DNA of 60,478 nt from Mycobacterium sp. KBS0706 (GCF_005938675.2 NZ_VCCH02000047.1:1-60478); one strand, 5' to 3'; shown: positions 26,719 through 37,866, counted from the stretch's first letter. Notes: generated by a model not told the origin, from the sequence alone. A program made the numbers and translations.

Positions 26719-27384
26719 TCACTGCCCGCCGCTCTTCAGCACCAGCGGCGACAGGTCGGTGATCTGGTCCTTCACCGCCGCGGCCAGCTCGGCCGGGCAG
26801 GCGGTGCCGACGCCGGACAGGCTGCACAGGCGCAGGTCGTCGATGTCGGCGCCGCCTTCGGCGATCTGCGCCGAAGACAGCGGCAGATGCGCCTTGTCGT
26901 AGGCGGCGAGGGGCCAGACCCGGCGGGCGACGTAGATCGCCTCGCGGCCGACCGCGATGTGCAGCAACTGCATCTCGCCCTGCCCGTCACTGGCGCGTTT
27001 GGTGCAGCCGAGCGCGGTGCGGACGGTGCCGGCTGGGTCGGTCCGGACGTGGCCCTGGATCACGTCGTCGCAATCCTGCTTCATCGCCTCGACGCTGTCC
27101 CGGATGAACTCGGCCGGATCGCTGTTGCCCAGCCCGCCGATGCGGGTCACGGCGATGCTGCCTTCGCCGGACTGCGCCGGATCGGTCTTGCGCCACTCGA
27201 CCACTGTGGTGCTGCCCTCGGTGCCGGCGAAGCTGCGGGACCAGCCGGCCGGCAAGGTCAGAGCCAGGATCTCGCCATTGCCGCCGGGCAGGACCAGCGT
27301 GCTGCCCGTCTCTGCCGCCGCCGTGCCGGAAACGGTCAGCGCCGCGAGCAGCGCCAGCGTCGCGCCTCGAACCATCATCTTCAT
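26719..27384 (-). CDS. Exported hypothetical protein
   Basis: A 221-residue protein with a clean signal peptide (ALLAALTVSGTAAAE). The mature part contains four Cys residues and no recognised domain; ALTLPAGWSRSF begins a beta-rich stretch. It starts 8 bp after the uvrD stop and is probably its downstream operon partner. Function unknown. Confidence 0.75.
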   Translation of the reverse strand: MKMMVRGATLALLAALTVSGTAAAETGSTLVLPGGNGEILALTLPAGWSRSFAGTEGSTTVVEWRKTDPAQSGEGSIAVTRIGGLGNSDPAEFIRDSVEAMKQDCDDVIQGHVRTDPAGTVRTALGCTKRASDGQGEMQLLHIAVGREAIYVARRVWPLAAYDKAHLPLSSAQIAEGGADIDDLRLCSLSGVGTACPAELAAAVKDQITDLSPLVLKSGGQ

Positions 27385-27392
27385 ACGCCTGT

Positions 27393-29651
27393 CTATTGTC
27401 CCGCCTCGGCGGCGGGGACGACGAAGCTGTCCATCACCCGCTTCTCGCCGGAATGCTCGAAGGCGATGGTCAGCTTGTCGCTGTCGACGCTGCGGACCTC
27501 GCCATAGCCGAACTTCTGGTGGAACACCCGGTCGCCGACGCCGAAGGCGCGGGCCGGGCGCGGTCGGGCATGCACTTCATAGCCGCTGCCTTCGATCACC
27601 GTCGGGCCCCGACGCATGAAGCCGCCCTGCGGCGGTGCCGTCCACAGCCGGGTCGGCGCCGCCTCGGCGAAGCGGCCATAGCCGGTGTCGCCGAAGCCGG
27701 TCTCGGAGGTGACCTCGACATGGGCGTCCGGCAGCTCGCCGATAAAGCGCGAGGGCAGGGCCGTCTGCCACTGCCCGTGGATGCGCCGGTTGGCGGCGGC
27801 GGAGACATAGGCCCGGCGCTTGGCCCGGGTCAGGCCGACATAGGCCAGGCGCCGCTCCTCTTCCAAGGCCGCGATGCCACCGTCGTCCAGCGCGCGCTGG
27901 TTCGGGAACACCCCTTCCTCCCAGCCTGGCAGGAAGACATGGGCGAATTCCAGCCCTTTGGCAGCATGCAGGGTCATCAGCGTCGCCTGCTCACCGGTCT
28001 TGCCCGTCTCGTTCTCCATCACCAGGCTGACATGCTCGAGGAACGCCTGGAGGGTCTCGAAATCCTCCATGGCGTTGATCAGCTCCTTGAGGTTGTCCAG
28101 TCGGCCCGGGGCCTCGGGCGACTTGTCGGCCTGCCACATGGCAGTGTAGCCGCTCTCGTCCAGCACGGTCTGGGCCAGCTCGACCTGCGAGGCCTGCTCC
28201 GACAGGCGGCGCCAGCGCTCGAAATCGCCCATCAGGGCGCGCAGCGCGCCGCGCGGCTTCGGTTTCAGCTCGTCGGTCTCGATCAGCCGCAGCGTCGCCT
28301 CGGTCAGCGCCACGCCCTGGGCGCGGGCGACCGTGTGCAGCAGTTGGACGGTGGCGTCACCCAGGCCGCGCTTCGGCACATTGACGATGCGCTCGAAGGC
28401 CAGATCGTCATCCGGCTGCGCCACCACGCGCAGATAGGCGATGGCGTCGCGGATCTCCTGCCGCTCGTAGAAGCGCGGGCCGCCGACGACGCGGTAGGGC
28501 AGGCCGAGGGTCAGGAACCGCTCCTCGAACTCGCGCATCTGGAAGCCGGCGCGGACCAGCACGGCGACCTCGTTCAGCGTCACCTGCTGGCGCTGCAGCC
28601 GCTCGATCTCGTCGCCGACCCAGCGCGCCTCCTCCTCGCCGTCCCAGACGCTGCGGACGATGACGGACTCGCCGCCCTCCGCCTCGGTGAACAGGGTCTT
28701 GCCCAGGCGCCCCTGGTTGTGCGCGATCAGCCCGCCGGCCGCGCCCAGGATGTGGCTGGTGGAGCGATAGTTCTGCTCCAGCCGGATCACCGCGGCGCCC
28801 GGGAAATCCTGCTCGAAGCGCAGGATGTTGCCGATCTCGGCGCCGCGCCAGGAGTAGATCGACTGGTCGTCGTCGCCGACGCAGCACAGGTTGCGGTGCT
28901 TCTGCGCCAGCAGGCGCAGCCAGAGATACTGCGAGACGTTGGTGTCCTGGTACTCGTCGACCAGGATATAGCGGAACCGGTCCTGGTAGTCGGCCAGCAC
29001 CTCCGCATGCTCCTGGAAGATGGTCAGGTTGTGCAGCAGCAGGTCGCCGAAATCGCAGGCGTTCAGCGTTCGCAGCCGCTCCTGATAGGCGATGTACAGT
29101 TGCAGCATGCGGCCCTGCGCCACCTCGCCGGCATCGGCCGGCTTCAGCTTGGCCGGGGTCAGGCCGCGATCCTTCCAGCGCTCGATCACCCCCAGCAGCA
29201 CCCGGGCCGGCCAGCGCTTCGAATCGATGTTGTCGGCCTCGATCAGCTGCTTGATCAGCCGGATCTGGTCGTCGGTGTCGAGGATCGAGAAGTTCGACCG
29301 CAGCCCGACCAGCTCGGCATGCCGGCGCAGGATGCGGGCGGCCAGAGCGTGGAAGGTGCCCATCCACCAGCCCTCGGTCGGGGTGCCGAGCAGGTGGGAC
29401 ACGCGCTCGCGCATCTCGCGGGCTGCGCGGTTGGTGAAGGTGACGGTCAGCACCTGACTCGGCCACGCCCGGCGGGTCGACAGGATATGGGCCAGGCGGG
29501 TGGTCAGCACCCGGGTCTTGCCGGTGCCGGCCCCGGCCAGCACCAGCACCGGGCCGTCGACGGTCTCGACCGCCTGGCGCTGCGCCGGGTTCAGATTCTG
29601 CAGATACGGCGGCTCGAAGCCGGCCGGCATGTTCCGGGAAAGTTCGACCAT
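27393..29651 (-). CDS. uvrD: ATP-dependent DNA helicase, UvrD/PcrA type
   Basis: A 752-residue 3'-5' SF1A helicase for nucleotide excision and mismatch repair and fork clearance. The Q-motif LNPAQRQAV precedes Walker A GAGTGKT at 40-46. VDEYQDTN near residue 230 is Walker B, QNYRS is motif IV, LMTLHAAKGLEF is motif V and VGLTRAKRRAYVS is motif VI. A C-terminal Tudor-like module (GDRVFHQKFGYGEV onward) is typical of PcrA/UvrD. The ATG at 29651 follows AGGAGA. It is divergent from a GNAT gene. Confidence 0.97.
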   Translation of the reverse strand: MVELSRNMPAGFEPPYLQNLNPAQRQAVETVDGPVLVLAGAGTGKTRVLTTRLAHILSTRRAWPSQVLTVTFTNRAAREMRERVSHLLGTPTEGWWMGTFHALAARILRRHAELVGLRSNFSILDTDDQIRLIKQLIEADNIDSKRWPARVLLGVIERWKDRGLTPAKLKPADAGEVAQGRMLQLYIAYQERLRTLNACDFGDLLLHNLTIFQEHAEVLADYQDRFRYILVDEYQDTNVSQYLWLRLLAQKHRNLCCVGDDDQSIYSWRGAEIGNILRFEQDFPGAAVIRLEQNYRSTSHILGAAGGLIAHNQGRLGKTLFTEAEGGESVIVRSVWDGEEEARWVGDEIERLQRQQVTLNEVAVLVRAGFQMREFEERFLTLGLPYRVVGGPRFYERQEIRDAIAYLRVVAQPDDDLAFERIVNVPKRGLGDATVQLLHTVARAQGVALTEATLRLIETDELKPKPRGALRALMGDFERWRRLSEQASQVELAQTVLDESGYTAMWQADKSPEAPGRLDNLKELINAMEDFETLQAFLEHVSLVMENETGKTGEQATLMTLHAAKGLEFAHVFLPGWEEGVFPNQRALDDGGIAALEEERRLAYVGLTRAKRRAYVSAAANRRIHGQWQTALPSRFIGELPDAHVEVTSETGFGDTGYGRFAEAAPTRLWTAPPQGGFMRRGPTVIEGSGYEVHARPRPARAFGVGDRVFHQKFGYGEVRSVDSDKLTIAFEHSGEKRVMDSFVVPAAEAGQ

Positions 29652-29755
29652 GCGTCTCCTATAGCATGACCGGGCTGCGTCGGAACCGTCGGCGTCCGGT
29701 TGACGCAGGCCGGAGGCACGTCGAGGATCGCCGCGACCCGAACCGAGAGCCCGCC

Positions 29756-30241
29756 ATGACCGACCTCGTGATCCGCCCCGCCGAGCCCCGCGACGCCAAG
29801 GAGATCCTGGCGATGATCACCGAGCTGGCGGTGTTCGAGAAGGAGCCCGACGCGGTGCTGGCGACTGAGGCCGACCTGTTGCGCGACGGCTGGGGGCCGA
29901 ACCCCAAATTCGAGGCGCTGATGGCCGAGCGCGGCGGCCAGGTGCTGGGCTTCGCCCTGTTCTTCTCCAGCTACTCGACCTGGGAGGGGCGGGAAGGGAT
30001 CTATCTCGAAGACCTCTATGTCCGCGACACCGCCCGCGGTCTCGGCGTCGGCCGGGCGCTGATCGCCCGGATCGCGCAGCTGGTGGTGGCGCGCGGCGGC
30101 AAGCGGCTCGACCTCTCGGTGCTGACCTGGAATCCGGCGCGAGACGTCTATGAGCGGCTGGCCTTCGAGCACAAGTCGGACTGGACCGGCTACCGCCTCA
30201 GCGGCGAAGCGCTGGCGGCGTTGGCGAAGGTCGGCGGCTGA
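29756..30241 (+). CDS. GNAT N-acetyltransferase, diamine/thialysine (SSAT-like) type
   Basis: A 161-residue acetyl-CoA-dependent acetyltransferase. RGLGVGRALIARIAQ is the acetyl-CoA pyrophosphate loop. FFSSYSTWEGREGIYLEDLYV is the block typical of spermidine/spermine and thialysine acetyltransferases, so a polyamine or diamine amino group is the likely acceptor. The ATG at 29756 is preferred to an upstream in-frame start because it begins the fold directly. Confidence 0.88.
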   Translation: MTDLVIRPAEPRDAKEILAMITELAVFEKEPDAVLATEADLLRDGWGPNPKFEALMAERGGQVLGFALFFSSYSTWEGREGIYLEDLYVRDTARGLGVGRALIARIAQLVVARGGKRLDLSVLTWNPARDVYERLAFEHKSDWTGYRLSGEALAALAKVGG

Positions 30242-30250
30242 GATGGATCG

Positions 30251-30652
30251 TCAGGCCGCAGAGGCCGAGGGATAGCGGGCGGTGTCGCTGAGGCCCGAGA
30301 TCAGCCAGCGGCCGTCCACCCGGGCCAGGCTGACGATGTTGGTGCCGCTGTGCCGGATCTCGCCGTCCACACGAAAATCATAGGCGCACCAGATGACCGC
30401 GATGTCGCCCTCGGTGCGGACAATCGGATCGTAGATCCGCTCCTCCAGCACCGAGGTGCCGTCCTTCGGAAAGATATCGAGCAGGGCGGCGATGGTCAGC
30501 TGCCGGACTTCGCCGTTGCTCACCCGCGTCATCATCCCGTCGGGCAGGACCATCTCGAGCAGCGAGGCCGGCCGGCGCTCCTGCATCCCGTTGAGAAAGG
30601 ACTGGAATACGTCCAGCACCTCCTGCTCCTCGGCCGTCAGCTGCTGCGCCAT
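30251..30652 (-). CDS. SnoaL/NTF2-like hypothetical protein
   Basis: A 133-residue protein whose pattern resembles the NTF2-like fold of SnoaL/DUF4440 proteins: a helical start, then alternating strands ending VSLARVDGRWLISGLSD. These act as small-molecule isomerases or binding proteins. GGAGA precedes the ATG at 30652. It converges on the GNAT gene with a 9-bp gap. Substrate unknown. Confidence 0.65.
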   Translation of the reverse strand: MAQQLTAEEQEVLDVFQSFLNGMQERRPASLLEMVLPDGMMTRVSNGEVRQLTIAALLDIFPKDGTSVLEERIYDPIVRTEGDIAVIWCAYDFRVDGEIRHSGTNIVSLARVDGRWLISGLSDTARYPSASAA

Positions 30653-30756
30653 GGCGCGTCTCCGATGATCCGTTGCAACGCTAGGCCAATGTGGTCGCGG
30701 GATTGCAGCGGAAAAGAGTTACAACGGACATGTTGGAAGCGGCCGCACGGCGCCAG

Positions 30757-31275
30757 CTACCGGTTCCGCTGCCGGAAATATTCCAGGATGATGCACAGGA
30801 CCACCGGCACCAGGTTGAGCGCGACGATCGTCCCGGACAGCCCGGTGTCGAGATAGAAGCCGAGCGACACTGCCCCCCGGAACGGGTCCAGTCCGATGCC
30901 GTAGGACGGCGTGATCGACATCGACGAGACGCCGGCGAACAGCGTCACCGGAAGCCGCGCGATCATGTGGAAGTGATAGGCGACGCCGGCGGTGTACAGG
31001 ATCGGGATCTGGCTGGCCTGGACCAGCAGCGACAGCCCATAGCCGAGGGCGCGGCGGTTCCACAGCAGGGCGCCGGCGGCGATGCATAGCAGCATCAGCA
31101 GCGCGGCGGCCCCCAGGACCAGCCACTGGGTCACGGCGATGATCGCCGCGGCGTCGCGATAGATCCGCTCGCCGATCTCGGTCAGGCCGGCAATCCCGCC
31201 GACGATCTGGATCACCGCGATGACGCGGTCGAGGGGGAGGACGGGACGCCGGCTGGGGCGGTCGGTGCTGGTCAT
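30757..31275 (-). CDS. Small integral membrane protein, unknown
   Basis: A 172-residue protein with four or five hydrophobic helices (for example VTQWLVLGAAALLMLLCIAA) and a basic cytoplasmic N-terminus. No domain was recognised. It lies 42 bp downstream of a pentapeptide-repeat gene on the same strand. Confidence 0.6.
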   Translation of the reverse strand: MTSTDRPSRRPVLPLDRVIAVIQIVGGIAGLTEIGERIYRDAAAIIAVTQWLVLGAAALLMLLCIAAGALLWNRRALGYGLSLLVQASQIPILYTAGVAYHFHMIARLPVTLFAGVSSMSITPSYGIGLDPFRGAVSLGFYLDTGLSGTIVALNLVPVVLCIILEYFRQRNR

Positions 31276-31317
31276 CGCTTGCTCGGTTCAGGCTTCGGAG
31301 GCCGCAGGCCGGCCGGG

Positions 31318-31839
31318 CTATTCGCACAGCCCGATCGAGCCTTCGGCGCAGATCTTGGCGCCGTCGGTCCAGGTGGCGCCGGACAGGTCGGCGCCGCGGA
31401 ACACGGTGCCGCGCAGCTCGGCCCCGGTCAGGGTGGCGCCGCGCAGCCTGGCGCCGACGAAGCGGGCATTGCGCAGGTCGCTCTTGCTGAGGTCGGCGCC
31501 GGTCAGGTCGGCATCGGTGAAGTCGGAGTTGCCGAGGCGCGCCGAATCCAGCTTGGCGCCCTTCAGGCTGGCGTTGATGAACTTGGCGCCATAGGCCTCG
31601 GCGCCGGTGAAGATCGCTTCGTCCAGCACCGCCCGGGTCAGGCTGACCTCGCGCAGCTGGGCGCCGGTCAGGTCGGCGCGGCTGAGCGGCCGTTCGTCCA
31701 GCAGGCAGCGCCGCCAGTTGACCCCCGGCCCGGCGGCGTCGGTGCAACCGGCCCATGCCGTCGCGGCCGGGCCGAGCAGCAGGGCGATGGACAGAGCGAG
31801 GGCCCGGGCGACTCGGGAGCCGAAGGATGCGACCGACAT
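31318..31839 (-). CDS. Exported pentapeptide-repeat protein
   Basis: A 173-residue protein. A signal peptide ends at TAWAG. From about residue 55 to 158 it consists of roughly twenty A(D/N)LxG-type pentapeptides (ADLTG, AQLRE, ADLSK, ARLRG and so on), which fold as a right-handed quadrilateral beta-helix. Cys pairs near both ends of the repeat region could cap the helix with disulfides. The periplasmic location makes a gyrase-protecting Qnr-like role unlikely. Function unknown. Confidence 0.8.
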   Translation of the reverse strand: MSVASFGSRVARALALSIALLLGPAATAWAGCTDAAGPGVNWRRCLLDERPLSRADLTGAQLREVSLTRAVLDEAIFTGAEAYGAKFINASLKGAKLDSARLGNSDFTDADLTGADLSKSDLRNARFVGARLRGATLTGAELRGTVFRGADLSGATWTDGAKICAEGSIGLCE

Positions 31840-31885
31840 GGCCGGACAGTCTCCGATCCCCGGATTCAGCGCAAGAGCGCCGGAG

Positions 31886-32812
31886 TCACATCGATTTGCC
31901 GACCGGGCGGACGATCCGGCGCTGCCGCTCGCGGAAGGCGATGAACAGGCTGGAACCGACGATCACCGCGGTGCCCAGCAGCTCGATCGGGGTGGGGAAC
32001 TCGCCCCAGGCCAGGAAGCCGAGGCCGAGGGCGAAGATCAGCGAGGCGTAGTCGAAGGGTGCGATCACCGAGGCCGGGGCCAGCTGATAGGCCTTGGTCA
32101 TCAGGATCTGGGCGATGCCGCCCAGGACGCCGACCGCGACCAGGATCGGGATGTCGATCAGGTCCGGCCAGACCCCGACGAAGGGCAGTGTGGCGGCGCC
32201 GGCGATCGCTCCCGACAGGGTGAAGTAGAACACGATGGTGACGTTCGATTCGGTGTCCGCCATCTTCCGGATCGAGACCATGGCGAAGGCGGTGGCCAGC
32301 GCTCCGCCCAGAGCCACGAGCGCGCCGAGCGAGACGCCGGTGGCAGGGGTGGGATGCACCACCAGCAGCACGCCGACGAAGCCGATCACCACCGCGCTCC
32401 AGCGATAGATCCGCACCGTCTCGCCAAGCAGCGGGATGGCCAGGATGGTGATGAACATCGGCGCGGCGTAGCCCAGCGCCGTGGCGGTCGCCAGCGGCAG
32501 CATGCTCAGCGCAGTGAAGCCGCAGAACATTGAGACAAGGCCGGAGCCGGAACGGCGCAGATGGCCGCCCAGCCGCTCGGTCTTCAGCACCCGGAAGCCG
32601 CCGAGGCGATGCACCAGCCACAGCACCGGGATCATGGCGAAGAAGCTGCGGACGAAGACGATCTGGCCGACCGGATACTGGTCGCCGAGCTGCTTGATCA
32701 GCGCCGACATGCAGGTGAATAGCGCGGCCGAAGCCAGCTTGTAGCCGATGGCGGGCAGGAGCGAGGCTGGGGCCGCGTCACTCGCCCCTTTTTCGGCCTG
32801 GGAGATCGTCAT
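31886..32812 (-). CDS. EamA/DMT-family exporter
   Basis: A 308-residue drug/metabolite transporter with ten predicted transmembrane helices in two EamA repeats. The first carries PLATATALGYAAPMF and the second APASVIAPFDYASLIFAL, the family's characteristic helix-ends. The ATG at 32812 gives the expected length; the frame runs 50 codons further upstream without family similarity. Likely an exporter of amino acids or related metabolites. A hairpin terminator of the neighbouring sugar operon lies between the two. Confidence 0.85.
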   Translation of the reverse strand: MTISQAEKGASDAAPASLLPAIGYKLASAALFTCMSALIKQLGDQYPVGQIVFVRSFFAMIPVLWLVHRLGGFRVLKTERLGGHLRRSGSGLVSMFCGFTALSMLPLATATALGYAAPMFITILAIPLLGETVRIYRWSAVVIGFVGVLLVVHPTPATGVSLGALVALGGALATAFAMVSIRKMADTESNVTIVFYFTLSGAIAGAATLPFVGVWPDLIDIPILVAVGVLGGIAQILMTKAYQLAPASVIAPFDYASLIFALGLGFLAWGEFPTPIELLGTAVIVGSSLFIAFRERQRRIVRPVGKSM

Positions 32813-32926
32813 CGGAAACGGGGCCCGTTGCGGCTCGATCGTTCCTCCACAGTTACGCCGGACGAATCGGCAGGGCCATGGACGATCGCGCCGGGTCTGC
32901 CATGCATAGCGCTGCCGGACAGGAAA

Positions 32927-32956
32927 CCTGGGCTGGGTCCGTGAACCCAGCCCAGG
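32927..32956 (-). terminator. Rho-independent-like terminator of the sugar ABC operon
   Basis: A perfect 12-bp stem (CCTGGGCTGGGT / ACCCAGCCCAGG) with loop CCGTGA, beginning 10 bp after the binding-protein stop in the direction of transcription. On the minus strand it is followed by TTTCCTG, a short T-run. It separates the sugar operon from the DMT exporter. Confidence 0.75.
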
Positions 32957-32965
32957 CGACAATGC

Positions 32966-33892
32966 TTACTCGCCCGTCCAGCCCTTGTAGTCGTTGACGT
33001 TGTCGCGGGTGACGAGGGTCGAGGGGATCAGGGTCGGGTCCTGCGCCGGCTTCTGGCCGTTCAGCAGGCCGACACCCTCCTGCACTGCCTTGCGGGCCAT
33101 GAAGAACGGGTCCTGGGCCGAGGAGGCCTGGACCAGGGTGTTGCCCTTCAGCGCGGCGACGATGTCCGGCGCGCCGTCGACCGAGGTGATGACGATGTCG
33201 CTGCGGCCGAGCTGCTTGGCCGCGAGGTCGGCGCCGATCGCGGTCGGGTCGTTGATGGCGAAGACGCCGTCGATCTTCTCGAACCGGGTCAGCAGGCTCT
33301 GCATCACCGCCAGGCCGCCGTCGCGCGAGCCCTTGGCGTCCTGGTCGCCGGACAGGATCTTCAGGTCCGGCAGCTTGTCCCAGACGTTGTGGCAGCCCTT
33401 GACCCGGTCGATCACGGCCGAGACCTGTGGGCCGTTGACGATCACCACGTTGCCCTTGTTGCCGAGCTTGTCGGCGATGTACTTGCAGGCGATCTCGCCG
33501 GCCTGGACGTTGTCGGTCGTCACCGTGGCGTCGGCGCCCTCAGCGGCCGTGTCGACCGCGACGACGATGATGCCGGCGGCCTGCGCTTTCTTGATCGCCG
33601 GCCCGATCGCCTTCGGGTCGCCGGGGTTGAGCAGGATCATGTCGACGCCGGCGGCGATGAAGTTGTCGATCTGGGTGAACTGCTTGCCCAGGTCGTAGTC
33701 GTAGCCGACGGCCTGGACCTCGACATCCGGGTTGGTCTTCTTCGCCTCGAACTCGGCACCCTTGGCCAGGGCGGTGAAGAACGGGTTGCCCATCGAGCCG
33801 AGCGAGACGCCGATCTTCTTGAGATCCTTGGCCTCGGCGGCGCCGACCGAAAGCGCCAGCGCGACGCCGGCGAGCAGGATGTGTTTCAGCAC
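32966..33892 (-). CDS. Sugar ABC transporter periplasmic binding protein (RbsB-like)
   Basis: A 308-residue family-4B binding protein. The signal peptide (LLAGVALALSVGAAEA) is followed by IGVSLGSMGNPFFTALAKGAE, the ribose/xylose-type N-terminal strand, and LNPGDPKAIGPAIKKAQAAGI. The GTG at 33892 has GGGGAGGA seven bases upstream. It is the last gene of the ROK-ATPase-permease-binding protein run. The sugar is not identifiable from sequence; the ROK regulator suggests a monosaccharide or sugar alcohol. Confidence 0.92.
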   Translation of the reverse strand: MLKHILLAGVALALSVGAAEAKDLKKIGVSLGSMGNPFFTALAKGAEFEAKKTNPDVEVQAVGYDYDLGKQFTQIDNFIAAGVDMILLNPGDPKAIGPAIKKAQAAGIIVVAVDTAAEGADATVTTDNVQAGEIACKYIADKLGNKGNVVIVNGPQVSAVIDRVKGCHNVWDKLPDLKILSGDQDAKGSRDGGLAVMQSLLTRFEKIDGVFAINDPTAIGADLAAKQLGRSDIVITSVDGAPDIVAALKGNTLVQASSAQDPFFMARKAVQEGVGLLNGQKPAQDPTLIPSTLVTRDNVNDYKGWTGE

Positions 33893-33971
33893 GTGGTTCC
33901 TCCCCTGGTCTGAGCGATGGAGCCGGCGGGGCGACCAGAGATCCCGCCGGCTTTTCCGGATGGTCGGAAAC

Positions 33972-35015
33972 TCAGGTGCGGGCCGATCCCTGCAGGCGCA
34001 GCCGGTCGAGGGCGACGGCGCCGATGATGATCAGGCCCTTGATGATGTACTGCCAGACGTCTGGCATCCCGACCAGGATCAGCCCGTTCGACAGCACGGC
34101 GATGATCAGGGCGCCGACCAGCGTGCCCCAGATCGAGCCGATGCCGCCGACGAAGGAGGTGCCGCCCAGGATCACCGCGGCGATGGCGTCGAGCTCGTAG
34201 CTGACGCCGAGCTGGGTGCCGTTGGCGGCGTAGAGCCGGGCGGCCGACATCACGCCGCCGAGGCCGGCGAGCAGGCCGGAGGCGCCGTAGACGAACAGCA
34301 GCACCCGCCAGACCTTGATGCCGGACAGCCGCGCCGCATCCGGGTTGCCGCCGACCGAATAAATGTGCACGCCCAGGACCGTGCGCCGCAGCACCAGCCA
34401 GGACAGGACGATCACGAGGAAGGCGATGATCACCAGCCAGGGCACGCCGAACAGGGTAGCGTTGCCGATGAAGTCGAAGGGCAGGGACGGGTTGAACACG
34501 GTGGTGTCGTCGCCCAGCAGCCGGGCGATACCGCGCACCGCGGTCAGCGAGCCGAGGGTGACGATGAAGGGCGGCAGGCGCAGGAAGGCGATCAGCGCCC
34601 CGTTGGCCAGGCCGAAGACGAGGCCGGCGAGCAGGCCGAACAGGATGCCGAGCAGCCCGAGATCGGTGAGCAGGAACTGGCCCAGTCCGAAGGGGAGGCT
34701 GAGCGTGATGTCGGGGATCAGCGACCCGATGACCGCGATCATGGCGGCGGCGGCCAGGATCGAGCCGACCGACAGGTCGATGCCGCCGGTCAGGATGACG
34801 AAGGTCATGCCGGCGGCCAGGACGGTGTTGATCGAGGCCTGCTGCATCACGATCGAGGCGTTCTGCCAGGAGGCGAAGCGCCCGTTCATGGCGTAGAAGG
34901 CGATGCACAGCAGGACCAGCACCGGCAGCATGCCGACGGTCCGGATCAGGCCCTGGATCATCAGCCGGCGTTCGGCGTCGCGGTTGACGGCGGAGGTGGC
35001 GGCGTTGTCGGCCAT
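33972..35015 (-). CDS. Sugar ABC transporter permease (RbsC-like)
   Basis: A 347-residue inner-membrane permease of the BPD_transp_2 family. It contains the family hallmark GMTFVILTGGIDLSVGS and the conserved GGxxxxGG-like AVILGGTSFVGGIGS near residue 260, with eight to ten hydrophobic helices. It sits 13 bp behind the ATPase stop and 79 bp ahead of the binding-protein start. It forms the channel of the ribose-type (CUT2) importer. Confidence 0.93.
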   Translation of the reverse strand: MADNAATSAVNRDAERRLMIQGLIRTVGMLPVLVLLCIAFYAMNGRFASWQNASIVMQQASINTVLAAGMTFVILTGGIDLSVGSILAAAAMIAVIGSLIPDITLSLPFGLGQFLLTDLGLLGILFGLLAGLVFGLANGALIAFLRLPPFIVTLGSLTAVRGIARLLGDDTTVFNPSLPFDFIGNATLFGVPWLVIIAFLVIVLSWLVLRRTVLGVHIYSVGGNPDAARLSGIKVWRVLLFVYGASGLLAGLGGVMSAARLYAANGTQLGVSYELDAIAAVILGGTSFVGGIGSIWGTLVGALIIAVLSNGLILVGMPDVWQYIIKGLIIIGAVALDRLRLQGSART

Positions 35016-35028
35016 GGTTGACGATCCC

Positions 35029-36559
<1,531 letters not shown>

Positions 36560-36579
<20 letters not shown>

Positions 36580-37816
36580 GGTCGCGCCATCCTCTCTCGT
36601 CGGCGCTGCGGGTCAGGATCGAGGCCCGCGGCGAGAAGCTGAAGAACATCGGCAGGCTGGCGGCGCCGATGGCGCCGGCATCGCAGCCGAAGGAGCCATG
36701 CAGGAGGTGCGGCGGCTGGCTTGCCTCCGGCACGGTCGCGGCCAGCCGCGCCTGCAGCCGGCCGATCAGGGCGTCGATCAGCCCATCGTCGATATCGGCG
36801 TCGATGATCACGCTGCGCACCTCCAAGAGGGCGGCGGCGGACCAGATCGCGTCGGTCAGGGCGTCGACACAATCCCCGACCCATTCCGCCACCGGCGGCC
36901 GGCAGGCGGCGATCGCGGCCTTGAGGTCGGCGCGGCCATCGCCGGGCAGGCCGTGGAAGGCGAGGTGACGCGACAGCGCGTTCAGCGAGGCGCGGGTCAG
37001 CAGGATGTCGCGGCCGTCGGCGGCCGGCGGGGCGGAGGCGAGGCGCCCGGGCCCGACCGGCAGCAGCGCCACGTCGCCGGCATTGCCGGTCGGGCCGCGC
37101 AGGCAGTCGCCGCCCAGCACCACGCCGCCGCCGATGGCGGGGCCGATGAACAGGTACAGGAAGTCGTCGATGCTGCGGCCGATGCCGTAGAACAGCTCGG
37201 CCACGGCGGCGGCGGTGCCGTCGTTCTCGCCGAAGACGGCCAGGCCGGTCGCCGCCTCCAGCATCGCCGCGAAATCGGCCGTGTCCCAGGCGGCGAAAGC
37301 GGCCGGCGGCAGGTCGAGCTGGTGCAGCCAGGCGCCGAGATTGTAGGGCTGGGCCAGGCCGATGCCGGCCAGCTTCGGCCGGTCGGCGGGGGCCAGGACG
37401 GCCAGCAGCTCCTCGACGTCCTGGCGGGCGATGCGCAGCGCCTCGGCCGGGGCGGGCAGCAGCCCGTCATGGCTGCGGCGGGCGATCACGGCGCCGCCGA
37501 AATCGATCAGCACCGCCTCCATGCTGCGCCGGTCCAGCCGAACGCCGATGCCGTAGGCGCCCTTCGGCGCCAGCCGGTACAGGGTGGCGGGCTGGCCGCG
37601 GCCGCCGTCGTGGCGCTTGCCGAGCGAGGCGATCAGCCCGTCGTTCTCGAGCTGCGCGATGATGCCGCCGATCGCGGTGTTGGTCAGGTCGGCCAGCCGG
37701 GCCAGCTCGGCCTTCGACGCCTCGCCGGCGCGGCGCAGGGTCTGCAGCACCAGCCGCTCGTTGTAGCGGCGGAGCTGCACCGAATTCGTGCCGCGGCGGA
37801 TGGCGGACCGTCGCAC
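36560..37816 (-). CDS. ROK-family transcriptional repressor (NagC/XylR-like)
   Basis: A 418-residue regulator. An N-terminal winged helix (ASKAELARLADLTNTAIGGIIAQLENDGLI) is joined to a ROK sugar-kinase-like domain (FGENDGTAAAVAEL and FLYLFIGPAIGGGVVLGG). The CxCGxxGCxE zinc motif of classic NagC/Mlc is replaced by GPTGNAGDVALLPVG without cysteines. The GTG at 37816 follows AGGAGAGGAAGG. An inverted repeat 26 bp further upstream is the likely operator. It leads the sugar-importer operon, so the transported sugar probably acts as inducer. Confidence 0.9.
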
Positions 37817-37841
37817 TTCCTTCCTCTCCTCCCGGGCCGAT

Positions 37842-37866
37842 ATTAATTGAACGTGATGGAATTAAT
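37842..37866. promoter_or_regulatory. Inverted repeat upstream of the ROK repressor, probable operator
   Basis: ATTAATT and AATTAAT flank an 11-nt centre in an otherwise very G+C-rich stretch. AT-rich half sites of this kind fit ROK repressors (Mlc/NagC sites also have A/T-rich arms). Its position just upstream of the GTG start would give autoregulation of the sugar operon. Confidence 0.5.

Noticed and set aside
25285..27507. 740-codon plus-strand open frame opposite the SF1 helicase
   Set aside because: No domain, Arg/Gly-rich composition, and it crosses two real minus-strand genes. It is a shadow.
31318..31839. Pentapeptide-repeat protein as a quinolone-resistance Qnr homologue
   Set aside because: It has a signal peptide and short Ala-rich repeats, so it is not expected to meet DNA gyrase in the cytoplasm.
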